DNA of 6,646 nucleotides from Actinomycetota bacterium (GTDB lineage: Bacteria; Actinomycetota; UBA4738), in contig VAYC01000176.1 in assembly GCA_005885025.1 (NCBI GenBank), positions 1-6,646 of the forward strand, given 5' to 3'. Numbering within the stretch: position 1 is the first letter of the stretch; every line of letters starts with the position of its first letter. The notes under the pieces are model-generated. The model was not told where the DNA came from. It saw only the letters and a list, made by a program, of their open reading frames with translations, and did not search any database. The position numbers and the translations under genes were made by a program. Below, piece after piece: positions 1 through 6,432 of this stretch.

Positions 1-13
1 GACGGCCATATCG

Positions 14-1339
14 CTACGAGGACCCCGCGGGAACGAAGGGATGCTCCGCCACGTGATCGAGGCGCTCCCACAAGCGGGTCGCGGCCTCCCGACATCGAGC
101 GGTGAGCTCGGCCGCGTCCACTCGGGCCAGCGTGCGATCGAGAACGCTCCACTCGCCCCCCACCATCACGTCCCGGACGTGCCGGGCACCCAGGCCGAAG
201 GCCCAGTGGCCCGCCAGGTTCTCGGCGGAGAGCGGGGTGGGGGTGTCGTACGCCAGGACGACCAGGTCGGCGGGTGCCCCGGGCTCGATCCTGCCGAGGA
301 GGGGCTCGCCGAACGCCTGCGCGGCCACGCGGGCCGAGTCGGCCATGCGCGCGAGGATCCACGACGGAGCGATCGACGGATCGATTTCGCGAGCCCGCCA
401 GAACGCTGTCTTCGATTCGGCGAACATGTCGCCGCCGACACCGTCCGTCCCCACAGCCAGCCGGTCGAAGGATCGCACCGGCGCGTGCCCCACCGAGTTG
501 TTCATGTTCGACGTGGCGTTGTGAACGACCCAGGCCCCCGCCGACCGGATCGCTTCCCGCTCGCGCTCGTCCACGTGCACGCAGTGCGCCAGCAGGGCCC
601 GCTCGTCGAGCGCCCCCGCGGCGGCCAGCCGCTCGACGACCCGCTTCCCGAAGCGGATCTGGGCGTCGCGCTGGTCGGCCTCGTCCTCGGCGACGTGGAC
701 GTGGATCCCGACACCTTGCGACTGCGCCAGGTCGACACAGGTCGCCAGCGTCTCCTCCGACAACGTGAACGAGGCATGCGCCCCCACCATGCCGCGGGAC
801 AGCGGCCACTCGCTCTTCAGGAAGCGCCGGTTCTCTTCGAGGCCGGCGTCCGCCCGATCGGGCCCGTCCCGGTCCGACACTTCGTAGCACAGGACGGAAC
901 GCACGCCGAGGTCGGTCTGGACCGAGGCGATCAGGTCCAAGGATCCATCCACCGCATTCGGCGAGGCGTGGTGATCGATGACCGTCGTGGTGCCGTTCAG
1001 GATGGCCACCGCCCCGCCGACGACGGCCGAGGCCCACACGGCCTCGTCGTCGAGTGCGCGATCGAGCCGCCACCACAGCCGCCGGAGGGTCTCCACGAAG
1101 TTCCGCGGCGGGTCCAGCCGGTACGGCATGCCGCGGGCCAGCGAGGAATAGAGGTGGTGGTGGGCGCAGACGTTGCCGGGGATCACCAGACATCCCGAGC
1201 AGTCGCGGGTGGCCGTGCCCGGCGGAGCAGCACCGATCGACGCCACCCGGCCGTCCTCCACGGCCACGTTCCCAGCCAGCAGCTCGACAGGGTCCAGCGA
1301 CGAGACCACCGTTCCCCCGGTGAGCGTCACCGGGTTCAC
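14..1339 (-). CDS. ssnA: SsnA-family amidohydrolase (putative aminohydrolase)
   Basis: This 441-residue protein is a metal-dependent amidohydrolase of the cytosine deaminase/Atz-Trz branch, expected to deaminate or hydrolyse a small N-containing compound in the cytoplasm. It starts with the usual beta-sandwich strand (TGGTVVSSLDPVE). The metal-site HxH follows at H60/H62 in PGNVCAHHHLYSSLARGM. Next come the SsnA-like GTTTVIDHHASPN (residues 116-128), a VGAHASFTLS histidine (H188), IHVHVAEDE with H213/H215/E218, LLAHCVHVDE (H252/H255), and the metal Asp299 in GTDGVGGDMFAESK. YSSLARGM, IDHHASPN and GTDG..DMFxxxK are what separate SsnA from TrzN or guanine deaminase. The GTG start at 1339 has a GGAGG at 1347-1351 with a 7-nt spacer and overlaps the preceding stop by GTGA, so the two genes are probably translationally coupled. 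It is the last complete gene of the operon here. No substrate has been firmly established for SsnA, so the family call is strong and the reaction is open. Confidence 0.9.
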   Translation of the reverse strand: MNPVTLTGGTVVSSLDPVELLAGNVAVEDGRVASIGAAPPGTATRDCSGCLVIPGNVCAHHHLYSSLARGMPYRLDPPRNFVETLRRLWWRLDRALDDEAVWASAVVGGAVAILNGTTTVIDHHASPNAVDGSLDLIASVQTDLGVRSVLCYEVSDRDGPDRADAGLEENRRFLKSEWPLSRGMVGAHASFTLSEETLATCVDLAQSQGVGIHVHVAEDEADQRDAQIRFGKRVVERLAAAGALDERALLAHCVHVDEREREAIRSAGAWVVHNATSNMNNSVGHAPVRSFDRLAVGTDGVGGDMFAESKTAFWRAREIDPSIAPSWILARMADSARVAAQAFGEPLLGRIEPGAPADLVVLAYDTPTPLSAENLAGHWAFGLGARHVRDVMVGGEWSVLDRTLARVDAAELTARCREAATRLWERLDHVAEHPFVPAGSS

Positions 1340-2580
1340 CGCGCGGCCTCCAATGCCGCCTGGACCGCACCGAGGGAGGGTTCGATCACCGTCGGCTCGC
1401 GGTCCGCCGCCCGCCGAGCGCTGGCCGCGTCCTTCAGTCCGCTGCCGGTCATCACGTGGACGACGCGCTCATCGGGGCCGACGAGACCCGACCACCTCGC
1501 CTGCTGGATACCGGCCAAGCCGGTCACTCCGGCCGGCTCACCGAACACCCCGTGAGCGGCGAGGTCGGCCTCCGCGGCGAGGATCTGGTCGTCGCTCACT
1601 TCGACCAGCACCCCGCCCGATTCGCGGACCGCCCGCAAGGCCTTCAGCCCGTTGCGGGGTTGTCCCACGCTGATCGAGTCGGCGACCGTGTTCGCCTCCA
1701 CCGAGGCCCACTGCTCCTCGCCGGAACGCCAGGCTTGCACGAGCGGCGCTGCGCCCTTCGCCTGCGTCCCCAGCATCCGCGGTAGCCGGTCGATCACCCC
1801 GAACCGGCGTAGCTCCTTGAGTCCCTTCCAGATCCCGGCGATGGTGCAGCCGTCTCCTACGGACACGCTGACCCAATCGGGCATTCGGCCGGCCATCTGC
1901 TCGCCGAGCTCGAGGCCCCCGGTTTTCTTCCCCTCGATGGCGTACGGGTTGATCGCCGCGCTGCGGTTGTACCAGCCGAGCGTGGTGGCCGCCTCCGAGC
2001 AGAGTTCGTAGGCGTCGAGGTAGCTGCCCTTCACCACGAACACAGTGGCCCCGAAGATGAGCAGCTGTGCGATTTTCTCTTCGGGCGCGAACTCCGGTAC
2101 GAAGATGAAGGCGGTGAGGCCGAGCTGGGCGGAGAACCCTGCCAGCGATGAGGCGGCGTTGCCCGTGGAGGCGCAACACACGGTCTGGAACCCGAGCTGC
2201 CGGGCCTTCACCGCGGCTACCGAGGAGGCCCGGTCCTTGAAGGAGCCGGTGGGGTTTCGACCTTCGTCCTTGATCCACATCTCGACGACGCCGAGACGCT
2301 CCGCCAGGTCGGGGAGCTGGAACAATGGCGTCCCCCCCACGGGAACGGGGGGAAGCGCGGCTCCCGGGGCGATCGGCAGCAGATCCAGATACCGCCAGTG
2401 GGTGCGGTCCGGGTTCGCAGCGAGGCGCTCGGGTCCAAAACCGTTCGCTTCCAGGGCCTCATAGTCATAGACGACGTCGAGGATCCCTGATGGGCCGCAC
2501 GAGGGGCACGTGTAGAGCACCTCGTCTTCGCGGTAGGAGCGACCGCACCGCACGCACTCGAGCGCCGTGACCTGGCCCAC
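1336..2580 (-). CDS. Threonine-synthase-like PLP-dependent lyase (fold type II)
   Basis: This 414-residue fold-type-II PLP enzyme is most like threonine synthase, which turns O-phosphohomoserine into threonine and phosphate. A zinc-ribbon-like N-terminus carries C9/C12 and C25/C28 (two CxxC pairs). The PLP lysine is K115 in NPTGSFKDR, the phosphate-side STGNAASS is at 138-145, a glycine loop VGDGCTIAGIWKG is at 241-253, and GSGLKD is at 379-384. The length fits the zinc-ribbon threonine synthases. One feature argues against an ordinary housekeeping ThrC: where those enzymes, as I recall them, have an A-x-AIRIGNP-type stretch, this one reads ADSISVGQPRN (300-310). No homoserine pathway genes (hom, thrB) are adjacent either. 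The neighbours are instead SsnA, YgeY and a molybdenum hydroxylase, a setting where E. coli has the fold-type-II enzyme YgeX. I infer a catabolic beta-elimination or replacement role on an amino acid made by the operon. The start is GTG at 2580, 45 nt after the hydroxylase stop, and the stop overlaps the ssnA start. Confidence 0.85.
   Translation of the reverse strand: MGQVTALECVRCGRSYREDEVLYTCPSCGPSGILDVVYDYEALEANGFGPERLAANPDRTHWRYLDLLPIAPGAALPPVPVGGTPLFQLPDLAERLGVVEMWIKDEGRNPTGSFKDRASSVAAVKARQLGFQTVCCASTGNAASSLAGFSAQLGLTAFIFVPEFAPEEKIAQLLIFGATVFVVKGSYLDAYELCSEAATTLGWYNRSAAINPYAIEGKKTGGLELGEQMAGRMPDWVSVSVGDGCTIAGIWKGLKELRRFGVIDRLPRMLGTQAKGAAPLVQAWRSGEEQWASVEANTVADSISVGQPRNGLKALRAVRESGGVLVEVSDDQILAAEADLAAHGVFGEPAGVTGLAGIQQARWSGLVGPDERVVHVMTGSGLKDAASARRAADREPTVIEPSLGAVQAALEAAR
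1347..1351 (-). promoter_or_regulatory. Ribosome binding site of the ssnA-like gene
   Basis: GGAGG on the minus strand lies 7 nt before the GTG at 1339, inside the last codons of the PLP-enzyme gene. Its near-ideal sequence and spacing decide the GTG start and support reinitiation across the GTGA overlap. Confidence 0.7.
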
Positions 2581-2583
2581 CCG

Positions 2584-2600
2584 CTCCCTCGACCCTCCCC
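2584..2600 (-). promoter_or_regulatory. Purine-rich ribosome-binding region before the PLP-enzyme gene
   Basis: The 45-nt gap 2581-2625 is the largest in the operon. Its minus strand is purine-rich near the start, with GGGGAGGG at 2593-2600 (12-nt spacer to the GTG at 2580) and GAGGGAG at 2584-2590 (3-nt spacer). Neither spacing is ideal, so which one is used is unclear. I see no strong hairpin followed by T residues in this gap, so it does not look like a terminator. Confidence 0.4.
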
Positions 2601-2625
2601 TCGCGCTGCTCCCGGCCCGAGCCCG

Positions 2626-4824
2626 CTAGTCCCTGGCTCGCCCGGCCGATGCCAGCTTCGGGACGGCGGCCCGGGCGGCGGGCGAATCCCGCATCGGCAG
2701 ACGCGTTCTTCGCACTCCATCGTGGTCATGCAGCGCGGCGGCCACGGCCGACGCCGTCGGCACCAGCGCGACCTCGCCCACGCCCTTGGCTCCGTAGGGG
2801 CCCTCCGGCTGGTGTTCCTCGACGAAGATGCACTCTACGGGCGGCATGCCGGCCGGGGGGATGATGTTCAGGGACTTCAGGGTCGTGGTCGTCGGGACCC
2901 CTCCTTCCACGATGAACTCCTCCGACAGCGCGTGGCCCAAGCCCATGTGGACGGCCCCCTCGATCTGCCCCTCGAGAAGGGTGGGGTTGATGACTTTGCC
3001 CACGTCGTGGGCGGCGACCACCCTCTCGATGCGGCCCGTTGCGTCGAGGATCACCACCTGGGTGGCCCACCCGTACGCGTAATGCGTGGCGCCTCCGTCC
3101 GGTCCCGTGCCCGGCTTGTAGGTCCAGTCGACCAGGAACTCGCCGTAGAACTCCTGTCCGGCCAGGTCCCGCAAGCTCCCCCCGTTGAGGGCGGCCTTCA
3201 GCCGGTTCGCCGCCTCGATCACGGCTCGCCCGCCCAGCACGGTGGAGCGAGAGGCGGTGCACTGCCCGGTGTCGAGCTCGCGGATCGTGTCGACGTGCAC
3301 GCGGACGACCTCGGCGGTGACGCCCAGCTCCTCGCACGCGATCTGCTGGAGCGCCGTGTGCACGCCCTGCCCCATCTCGGTCCAGGAATGGAAGAGGGTG
3401 ACGGTTCCGTCGGCTTCCGGACGAAGGATGGCCTTCCCGTACTCCTTCAGCCCGTTGCCCACTCCGCTGTTCTTCACCCCGCAGGCCACGCCGACGGCCT
3501 TGCCGGCGGCGCGGGCCTCGTCGTAGGCGTCGCGCACCGCCAGCAGGGTGTTCTTCAGACCCACCCCTGCGCCAAGGATCTGACCCGTCGAGAAGCGGTC
3601 GCCCGTCTCGAGGGCATTTCGCCAGCGGATCTCCCAGCCGTCGATCCCGGCCTTCTCCGCCAGGATGTCCATCATCCCTTCCATGGCGAAGTTGGCCTGG
3701 TTCGCTCCGAACCCCCGCATGGCCCCTGCGGGCGGATTGTTCGTGTAGACGGCGCGGGCCTCGACGTCCACGTTCGGCACCTTGTACGAGCTGCAGGCGT
3801 GGCCGGCGGCCCGTTCCAGCACCTTGTCGCCCACGCTCGCGTACGCGCCCGTGTCCCCGACGATGCGAGCCCGGACCGCCACCAGGTGGCCCTCCTCGTC
3901 GCACCCCACCGTGTACTCCATCCACATGGGGTGGCGCTTGGCGTGAAAGCGCATGCTCTCCGCGCGAGAAAGCGTCAGCAGGACTGGCTTGCCCGTGAGC
4001 ACCGCCAGGAGGGAAGCCTGCGGCTGCACGTTGAGGTCCTCTTTCGCCCCGAACGCTCCGCCGTTGGAGACCTGGGTCACGCGGATCTTGTCCTCGGGAA
4101 GCGCCAGGAACGAAGCCACCTGCCGGCGGTCGTCCCACACTCCTTGTCCCTGCGAGTGGAAATGCAGGGCGATGCCGGGTTCGGGGTCGGGAACGGCCAA
4201 ACAGGACTCGGGCTCGAGGAAGGCGTGCTCGACGAACTGGGTCTGGAAGGTCTCCATCGCGACGTGCGCTGCAGAGGCCAGAGCCCCGTTCACGTCGCCC
4301 CGCTTCACCTTCGAGATCGAAAGGACGTTGCTCGGCGCGCCGGGGCTCATCGCCTCGAGGGGATTCGTCACGGGAGGCTCGACCTCGTAGCGCACGTCGA
4401 TCAGCGCCGCGGCCTCCCTGGCCGCGGCCCGGGTCTCGGCTGCCACCGCCGCCACAACGTCGCCCACGTAGCTCGTGACCTCGCCTTCGGCAACGAACAG
4501 ACGCCAGTCCTTGGTGATCAGGCCCTGCCGCCGCTCGCCGGGCACGTCCTTCGCCGTGACCACCCCGATGACGCCGGGATACCCTTCGGCCTTCGACGTG
4601 TCGACCGACAGCACCCTGGCGCGCGGGTGGTCGGCGAACCGGATGGCTCCGTGGAGCATGCCGGGAGCCCGGAGGTCGTTGACGTAGGGCTTGTCGCCGA
4701 GCGCCAGCTCCCGGCCCTGGTAGCGCGCGGTCCGTGACCCGACCCGGCCGCTCCGGTCGGGCTCGGGAACGGATTCTCCGCGCTTAGCCGCGGCCGCGTA
4801 GCGGACCGCGTCCACGATCTTCAC
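2626..4824 (-). CDS. Xanthine dehydrogenase family, molybdopterin-binding part (3' portion of a frameshifted fused gene)
   Basis: This 732-codon frame encodes the molybdenum-cofactor domains of a xanthine dehydrogenase-type hydroxylase, which hydroxylates N-heterocycles such as hypoxanthine or xanthine with water-derived oxygen. The a/b hammerhead domain spans about residues 30-150. Mo-cofactor motifs follow: HSQGQGVW (223-230), GGAFGAKED (255-263), AMRGFGANQA (368-377), EMGQGVHT (483-490) and GAKGVGE (678-684). By alignment from memory, E262, R370 and E684 correspond to bovine xanthine oxidase Glu802, Arg880 and Glu1261, the purine-binding and catalytic residues. The pattern KDW..F.AEGE.T.YVGD (105-122) and the closing RRTRLPMRDSPAA resemble the 'selenium-dependent' fused xanthine dehydrogenases (TIGR03311 type). 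The GTG at 4824 has no Shine-Dalgarno sequence and is not a natural beginning. Reading upstream in the same frame gives ALAGNLCRCTGY, the missing end of the iron-sulfur domain. The real start is therefore in the upstream frame near 5194. No in-frame UGA (selenocysteine) occurs. Confidence 0.9.
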   Translation of the reverse strand: MKIVDAVRYAAAAKRGESVPEPDRSGRVGSRTARYQGRELALGDKPYVNDLRAPGMLHGAIRFADHPRARVLSVDTSKAEGYPGVIGVVTAKDVPGERRQGLITKDWRLFVAEGEVTSYVGDVVAAVAAETRAAAREAAALIDVRYEVEPPVTNPLEAMSPGAPSNVLSISKVKRGDVNGALASAAHVAMETFQTQFVEHAFLEPESCLAVPDPEPGIALHFHSQGQGVWDDRRQVASFLALPEDKIRVTQVSNGGAFGAKEDLNVQPQASLLAVLTGKPVLLTLSRAESMRFHAKRHPMWMEYTVGCDEEGHLVAVRARIVGDTGAYASVGDKVLERAAGHACSSYKVPNVDVEARAVYTNNPPAGAMRGFGANQANFAMEGMMDILAEKAGIDGWEIRWRNALETGDRFSTGQILGAGVGLKNTLLAVRDAYDEARAAGKAVGVACGVKNSGVGNGLKEYGKAILRPEADGTVTLFHSWTEMGQGVHTALQQIACEELGVTAEVVRVHVDTIRELDTGQCTASRSTVLGGRAVIEAANRLKAALNGGSLRDLAGQEFYGEFLVDWTYKPGTGPDGGATHYAYGWATQVVILDATGRIERVVAAHDVGKVINPTLLEGQIEGAVHMGLGHALSEEFIVEGGVPTTTTLKSLNIIPPAGMPPVECIFVEEHQPEGPYGAKGVGEVALVPTASAVAAALHDHDGVRRTRLPMRDSPAARAAVPKLASAGRARD

Positions 4825-5203
4825 GTAGCCGGTGCACCGGCAGAGGTTCCCGGCGAGAGCCCAGCAGGGCTTCGGCCTTCATGACGATGCCCGGCGAGCA
4901 GAACCCGCACTGGGAGGCGCCGCTTGCCACGAAGCAGTCCGCCCACCGCTCGCGCTCCTCCGAACCCAGTCCCTCCTGGGTCACGATCGACCGTCCCGCG
5001 GCGCGCGCCGCGGGCTGCGCGCAGGAGACCACGGCCTTTCCGTCCACGAGGACGGTGCATGCGCCGCACGAACCCTCGGGGGCGCATCCGTCCTTCACCG
5101 AGGTGAGGCCGCACACCTCGCGGAGCAGCTCCAGAAGGCTGGCGCCATCTCGGATCTCCAGGGAGACCGGATGTCCGTTCAGCGTGAGGTCCATCACTGA
5201 CAC
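4784..5203 (-). CDS. [2Fe-2S] domain of the xanthine dehydrogenase (5' portion, truncated by frameshift)
   Basis: This is the electron-transfer iron-sulfur domain of the hydroxylase. Numbered from the GTG at 5203, the plant-type ferredoxin part has cluster ligands C40, C46, C49 and C61 (DGCAPEGSCGAC...VVSC). The first loop is C-x5-C where many family members have C-x4-C. The helical part begins with SQCGFCSPG (C99, C102 and the conserved Gln before C99) and continues normally to MKAEALL (residues 108-114). After that the frame is wrong: residues 115-139 (GSRREPLPVHRL and on) match nothing in the family and end at a TAA at 4784. The expected CxC (NLCRCTGY) is present at 4848-4825 in the frame of the Moco part. 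The better start is the ATG at 5194, which has GAGGTG 6 nt upstream. GTG at 5203 is itself part of that site. The 2Fe-2S and Moco parts overlap by 41 nt and should form one polypeptide, as in E. coli XdhD. Confidence 0.85.
   Translation of the reverse strand: MSVMDLTLNGHPVSLEIRDGASLLELLREVCGLTSVKDGCAPEGSCGACTVLVDGKAVVSCAQPAARAAGRSIVTQEGLGSEERERWADCFVASGASQCGFCSPGIVMKAEALLGSRREPLPVHRLREDRGRGPLRGRG
4855..4867 (-). other. Frameshift/deletion junction in the fused xanthine dehydrogenase gene
   Basis: On the minus strand the family-conserved MKAEALL ends at 4862 in one frame. ALAGNLCRCTGY begins at 4860 in another frame, with only the single base at 4861 between them. In xanthine dehydrogenase family proteins about 13 residues (of the type xRNPxPTxEEIxx) normally separate these two motifs. 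The loss of those residues together with the one-base surplus is explained by a deletion of about 38 nt (13 codons less one base). It is not explained by a simple one-base sequencing slip. The break would separate the two halves of the second [2Fe-2S] cluster site. Confidence 0.75.
4995..5014. repeat. Perfect 20-nt palindrome in the 2Fe-2S coding region
   Basis: The 10-nt half CCCGCGGCGC is followed immediately by its exact reverse complement, with no spacer, giving an all-G/C palindrome. On the minus strand it encodes the Ala/Arg-rich stretch PAARAAGR (residues 64-71) of the iron-sulfur domain. It could be a chance result of GC-rich Ala/Arg codons. As DNA or RNA it can form an unusually stable hairpin or cruciform, although a loop of a few bases would have to open at the centre. 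Confidence 0.6.
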
Positions 5204-5206
5204 CTC
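5201..5206 (-). promoter_or_regulatory. Ribosome binding site of the xanthine dehydrogenase gene
   Basis: GAGGTG on the minus strand lies 6 nt before the ATG at 5194 and just after the YgeY stop at 5212. The spacing favours ATG 5194 over the in-frame GTG codons at 5203 and 5197 as the true start, which shortens the product by three residues. Confidence 0.6.
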
Positions 5207-5211
5207 GCCGG

Positions 5212-6432
5212 CTACGAGCTACCGTGGCCGGCCGCAGCCAGATACGCCGCGGGAAAGGCCGCGTACCACGCCGCCGCCACCGGCAGATGGTCGAGAGGAC
5301 ACTGATCGTCGGCCGTGTGGGCGTACACCTCGTTGGCCGGACCGAAACCGATGGTTGGGATGCCGAGCCTTCCCGCGCTCGACACCCCGTTGGTGGAGAA
5401 CACCCAACGTCCCACGTTCGGCGTGCGTCCGAGCGCCCGCTCCGCGGCCTCGACGCCGGCGCGGACGGCCGGATGATCCTCTGGCACGACCCAGGTGGGG
5501 AAGTACTTGTCGATGGAGAGGGTGAGTCCCGTGTAGGCGGTGCCGTCATATCGAAGGAGTTCGAGCGTGGCCGCGCCTTCCTGCACCGCGGGGAGGGCCT
5601 CCAGCTCCGCTCGGGCCGACTCGACGCTTTCGCCGATGGTGAGGCGGCGGTCGAGGTAGATCGTGCACCCGTCGGGCACGGCGTTGATCGACGGCGTTTG
5701 CGCCTCGATCTTGGAAAGCACCACCGTGCCCTTGCCGAGGAAGGAGTCGGTGGCCAGCCGGTCGTTGAGCCCTTCGATCTGCTCGATGATCGGCTGCATC
5801 CGATAGATGGCATTGACCCCTCGTTCGGGAGCCGAGGCGTGCGCAGCGCGCCCTCGAGTGTGGATGGCGAACTCCGCCCGTCCGCGGTGCCCCCGGTACA
5901 CGTCGAGGTTCGTCGCTTCGCCGAGGACCACGACCTCCGCTCCCAGGATGGTGTTCGTCAGCAGGTACTCCAGGGCAAGGCCGTCGCAGTCCTCCTCTTG
6001 AACGGTGCCCACGACATGGAGGGTGAAGCGGGAGGCGTCGGCGCCCAGCCGTTTGATCAACGCCGCGCCGTGGACCATGGCGGCCGTCGCGGCCTTGTTG
6101 TCGGAGGCGCCTCGCCCGAAGAGCACGCCTCCCTCGATGGTGGCCTTGAAGGGTTCGGTTCGCCACGAGGCCGGATCGCCGACGTCCACGGTGTCGATGT
6201 GGGAATCGAACACTATGTGGACGGGCCCGTGGCCGATCCGGCCGACCACGCTGCCGAAGCCGTCGACCGTGACCTCGTCGTAACCGAGGGCGGTCATCTG
6301 CTCGCCGATCCGCTGGACCACGGCGTTCTCCCGCCTGGACAGGCTGGGTGTCGAGATGAGGTCGGCGAGGAACCGGGCCATCCCTTCCTGCTCCCGGCGA
6401 CCCTCCTCCAGGAACCGCTCCTCGGTCTTCAC
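5212..6432 (-). CDS. ygeY: YgeY-family M20 metallohydrolase (deacetylase/dipeptidase-like)
   Basis: This 406-residue protein belongs to the M20/ArgE/DapE di-zinc hydrolases, cytoplasmic enzymes that cleave N-acyl or carbamoyl amide bonds of small amino acid derivatives. The metal site is complete: H78 and D80 in DSHIDTV, bridging D111 in GRGASDNKAA, the Glu pair E146/E147 in VGTVQEEDCDG, E172 in GEATNLDVYRGHRGR, and H372 in EVYAHTADDQCPLDHL. The dimerisation (lid) domain lies between about 180 and 295 and carries the conserved H198 in AAHASAPERGVNAIYRM. The YRGHRGR stretch and EVYAHT ending fit the YgeY subgroup ('selenium metabolism-linked hydrolase') better than ArgE or DapE. The GTG start at 6432 overlaps the regulator's TGA by GTGA and has AGGGAGG just upstream. 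The stop lies 17 nt before the hydroxylase ATG, so the genes are almost certainly cotranscribed. The natural substrate is not established. A purine-derived N-carbamoyl or N-acyl amino acid is an inference from context. Confidence 0.9.
   Translation of the reverse strand: MKTEERFLEEGRREQEGMARFLADLISTPSLSRRENAVVQRIGEQMTALGYDEVTVDGFGSVVGRIGHGPVHIVFDSHIDTVDVGDPASWRTEPFKATIEGGVLFGRGASDNKAATAAMVHGAALIKRLGADASRFTLHVVGTVQEEDCDGLALEYLLTNTILGAEVVVLGEATNLDVYRGHRGRAEFAIHTRGRAAHASAPERGVNAIYRMQPIIEQIEGLNDRLATDSFLGKGTVVLSKIEAQTPSINAVPDGCTIYLDRRLTIGESVESARAELEALPAVQEGAATLELLRYDGTAYTGLTLSIDKYFPTWVVPEDHPAVRAGVEAAERALGRTPNVGRWVFSTNGVSSAGRLGIPTIGFGPANEVYAHTADDQCPLDHLPVAAAWYAAFPAAYLAAAGHGSS

Noticed and set aside
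1..13. Possible start of a further gene: minus-strand ATG at 9-7, two nucleotides beyond a short gap after the ssnA stop.
   Set aside because: Only three codons are visible and there is no clear ribosome binding site. It cannot be supported from this window.
41..1555. 504-codon plus-strand frame opposite the ssnA-like gene and the end of the PLP-enzyme gene.
   Set aside because: It is antisense to two genes with intact catalytic motifs, is Arg/His/Pro-rich and has no family resemblance.
2581..2625. Candidate terminator in the largest intergenic gap.
   Set aside because: Only a 4-bp GCTC/GAGC pairing could be drawn, with no T-tract after it. This does not amount to a terminator.
2722..4737. 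671-codon open frame on the plus strand opposite the hydroxylase gene.
   Set aside because: It mirrors a convincingly conserved minus-strand gene. Long antisense frames are expected in GC-rich coding DNA, and its translation (Arg/Gly/His/Pro-rich) shows no recognisable domain.
2626..4824. Selenocysteine codon in the 'selenium-dependent' type hydroxylase.
   Set aside because: There is no in-frame UGA within the Moco frame. In this family selenium, where used, is a labile cofactor and not selenocysteine.
4855..4867. Programmed ribosomal frameshifting as the explanation for the split hydroxylase.
   Set aside because: There is no A/T-rich slippery heptamer, and about 13 conserved-length linker residues are missing, which frameshifting alone would not cause.
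4821..5813. 330-codon minus-strand frame spanning the ygeY/hydroxylase boundary.
   Set aside because: It is an out-of-frame reading of two real genes. It shows only scrambled low-complexity Arg/Ser/Pro sequence.
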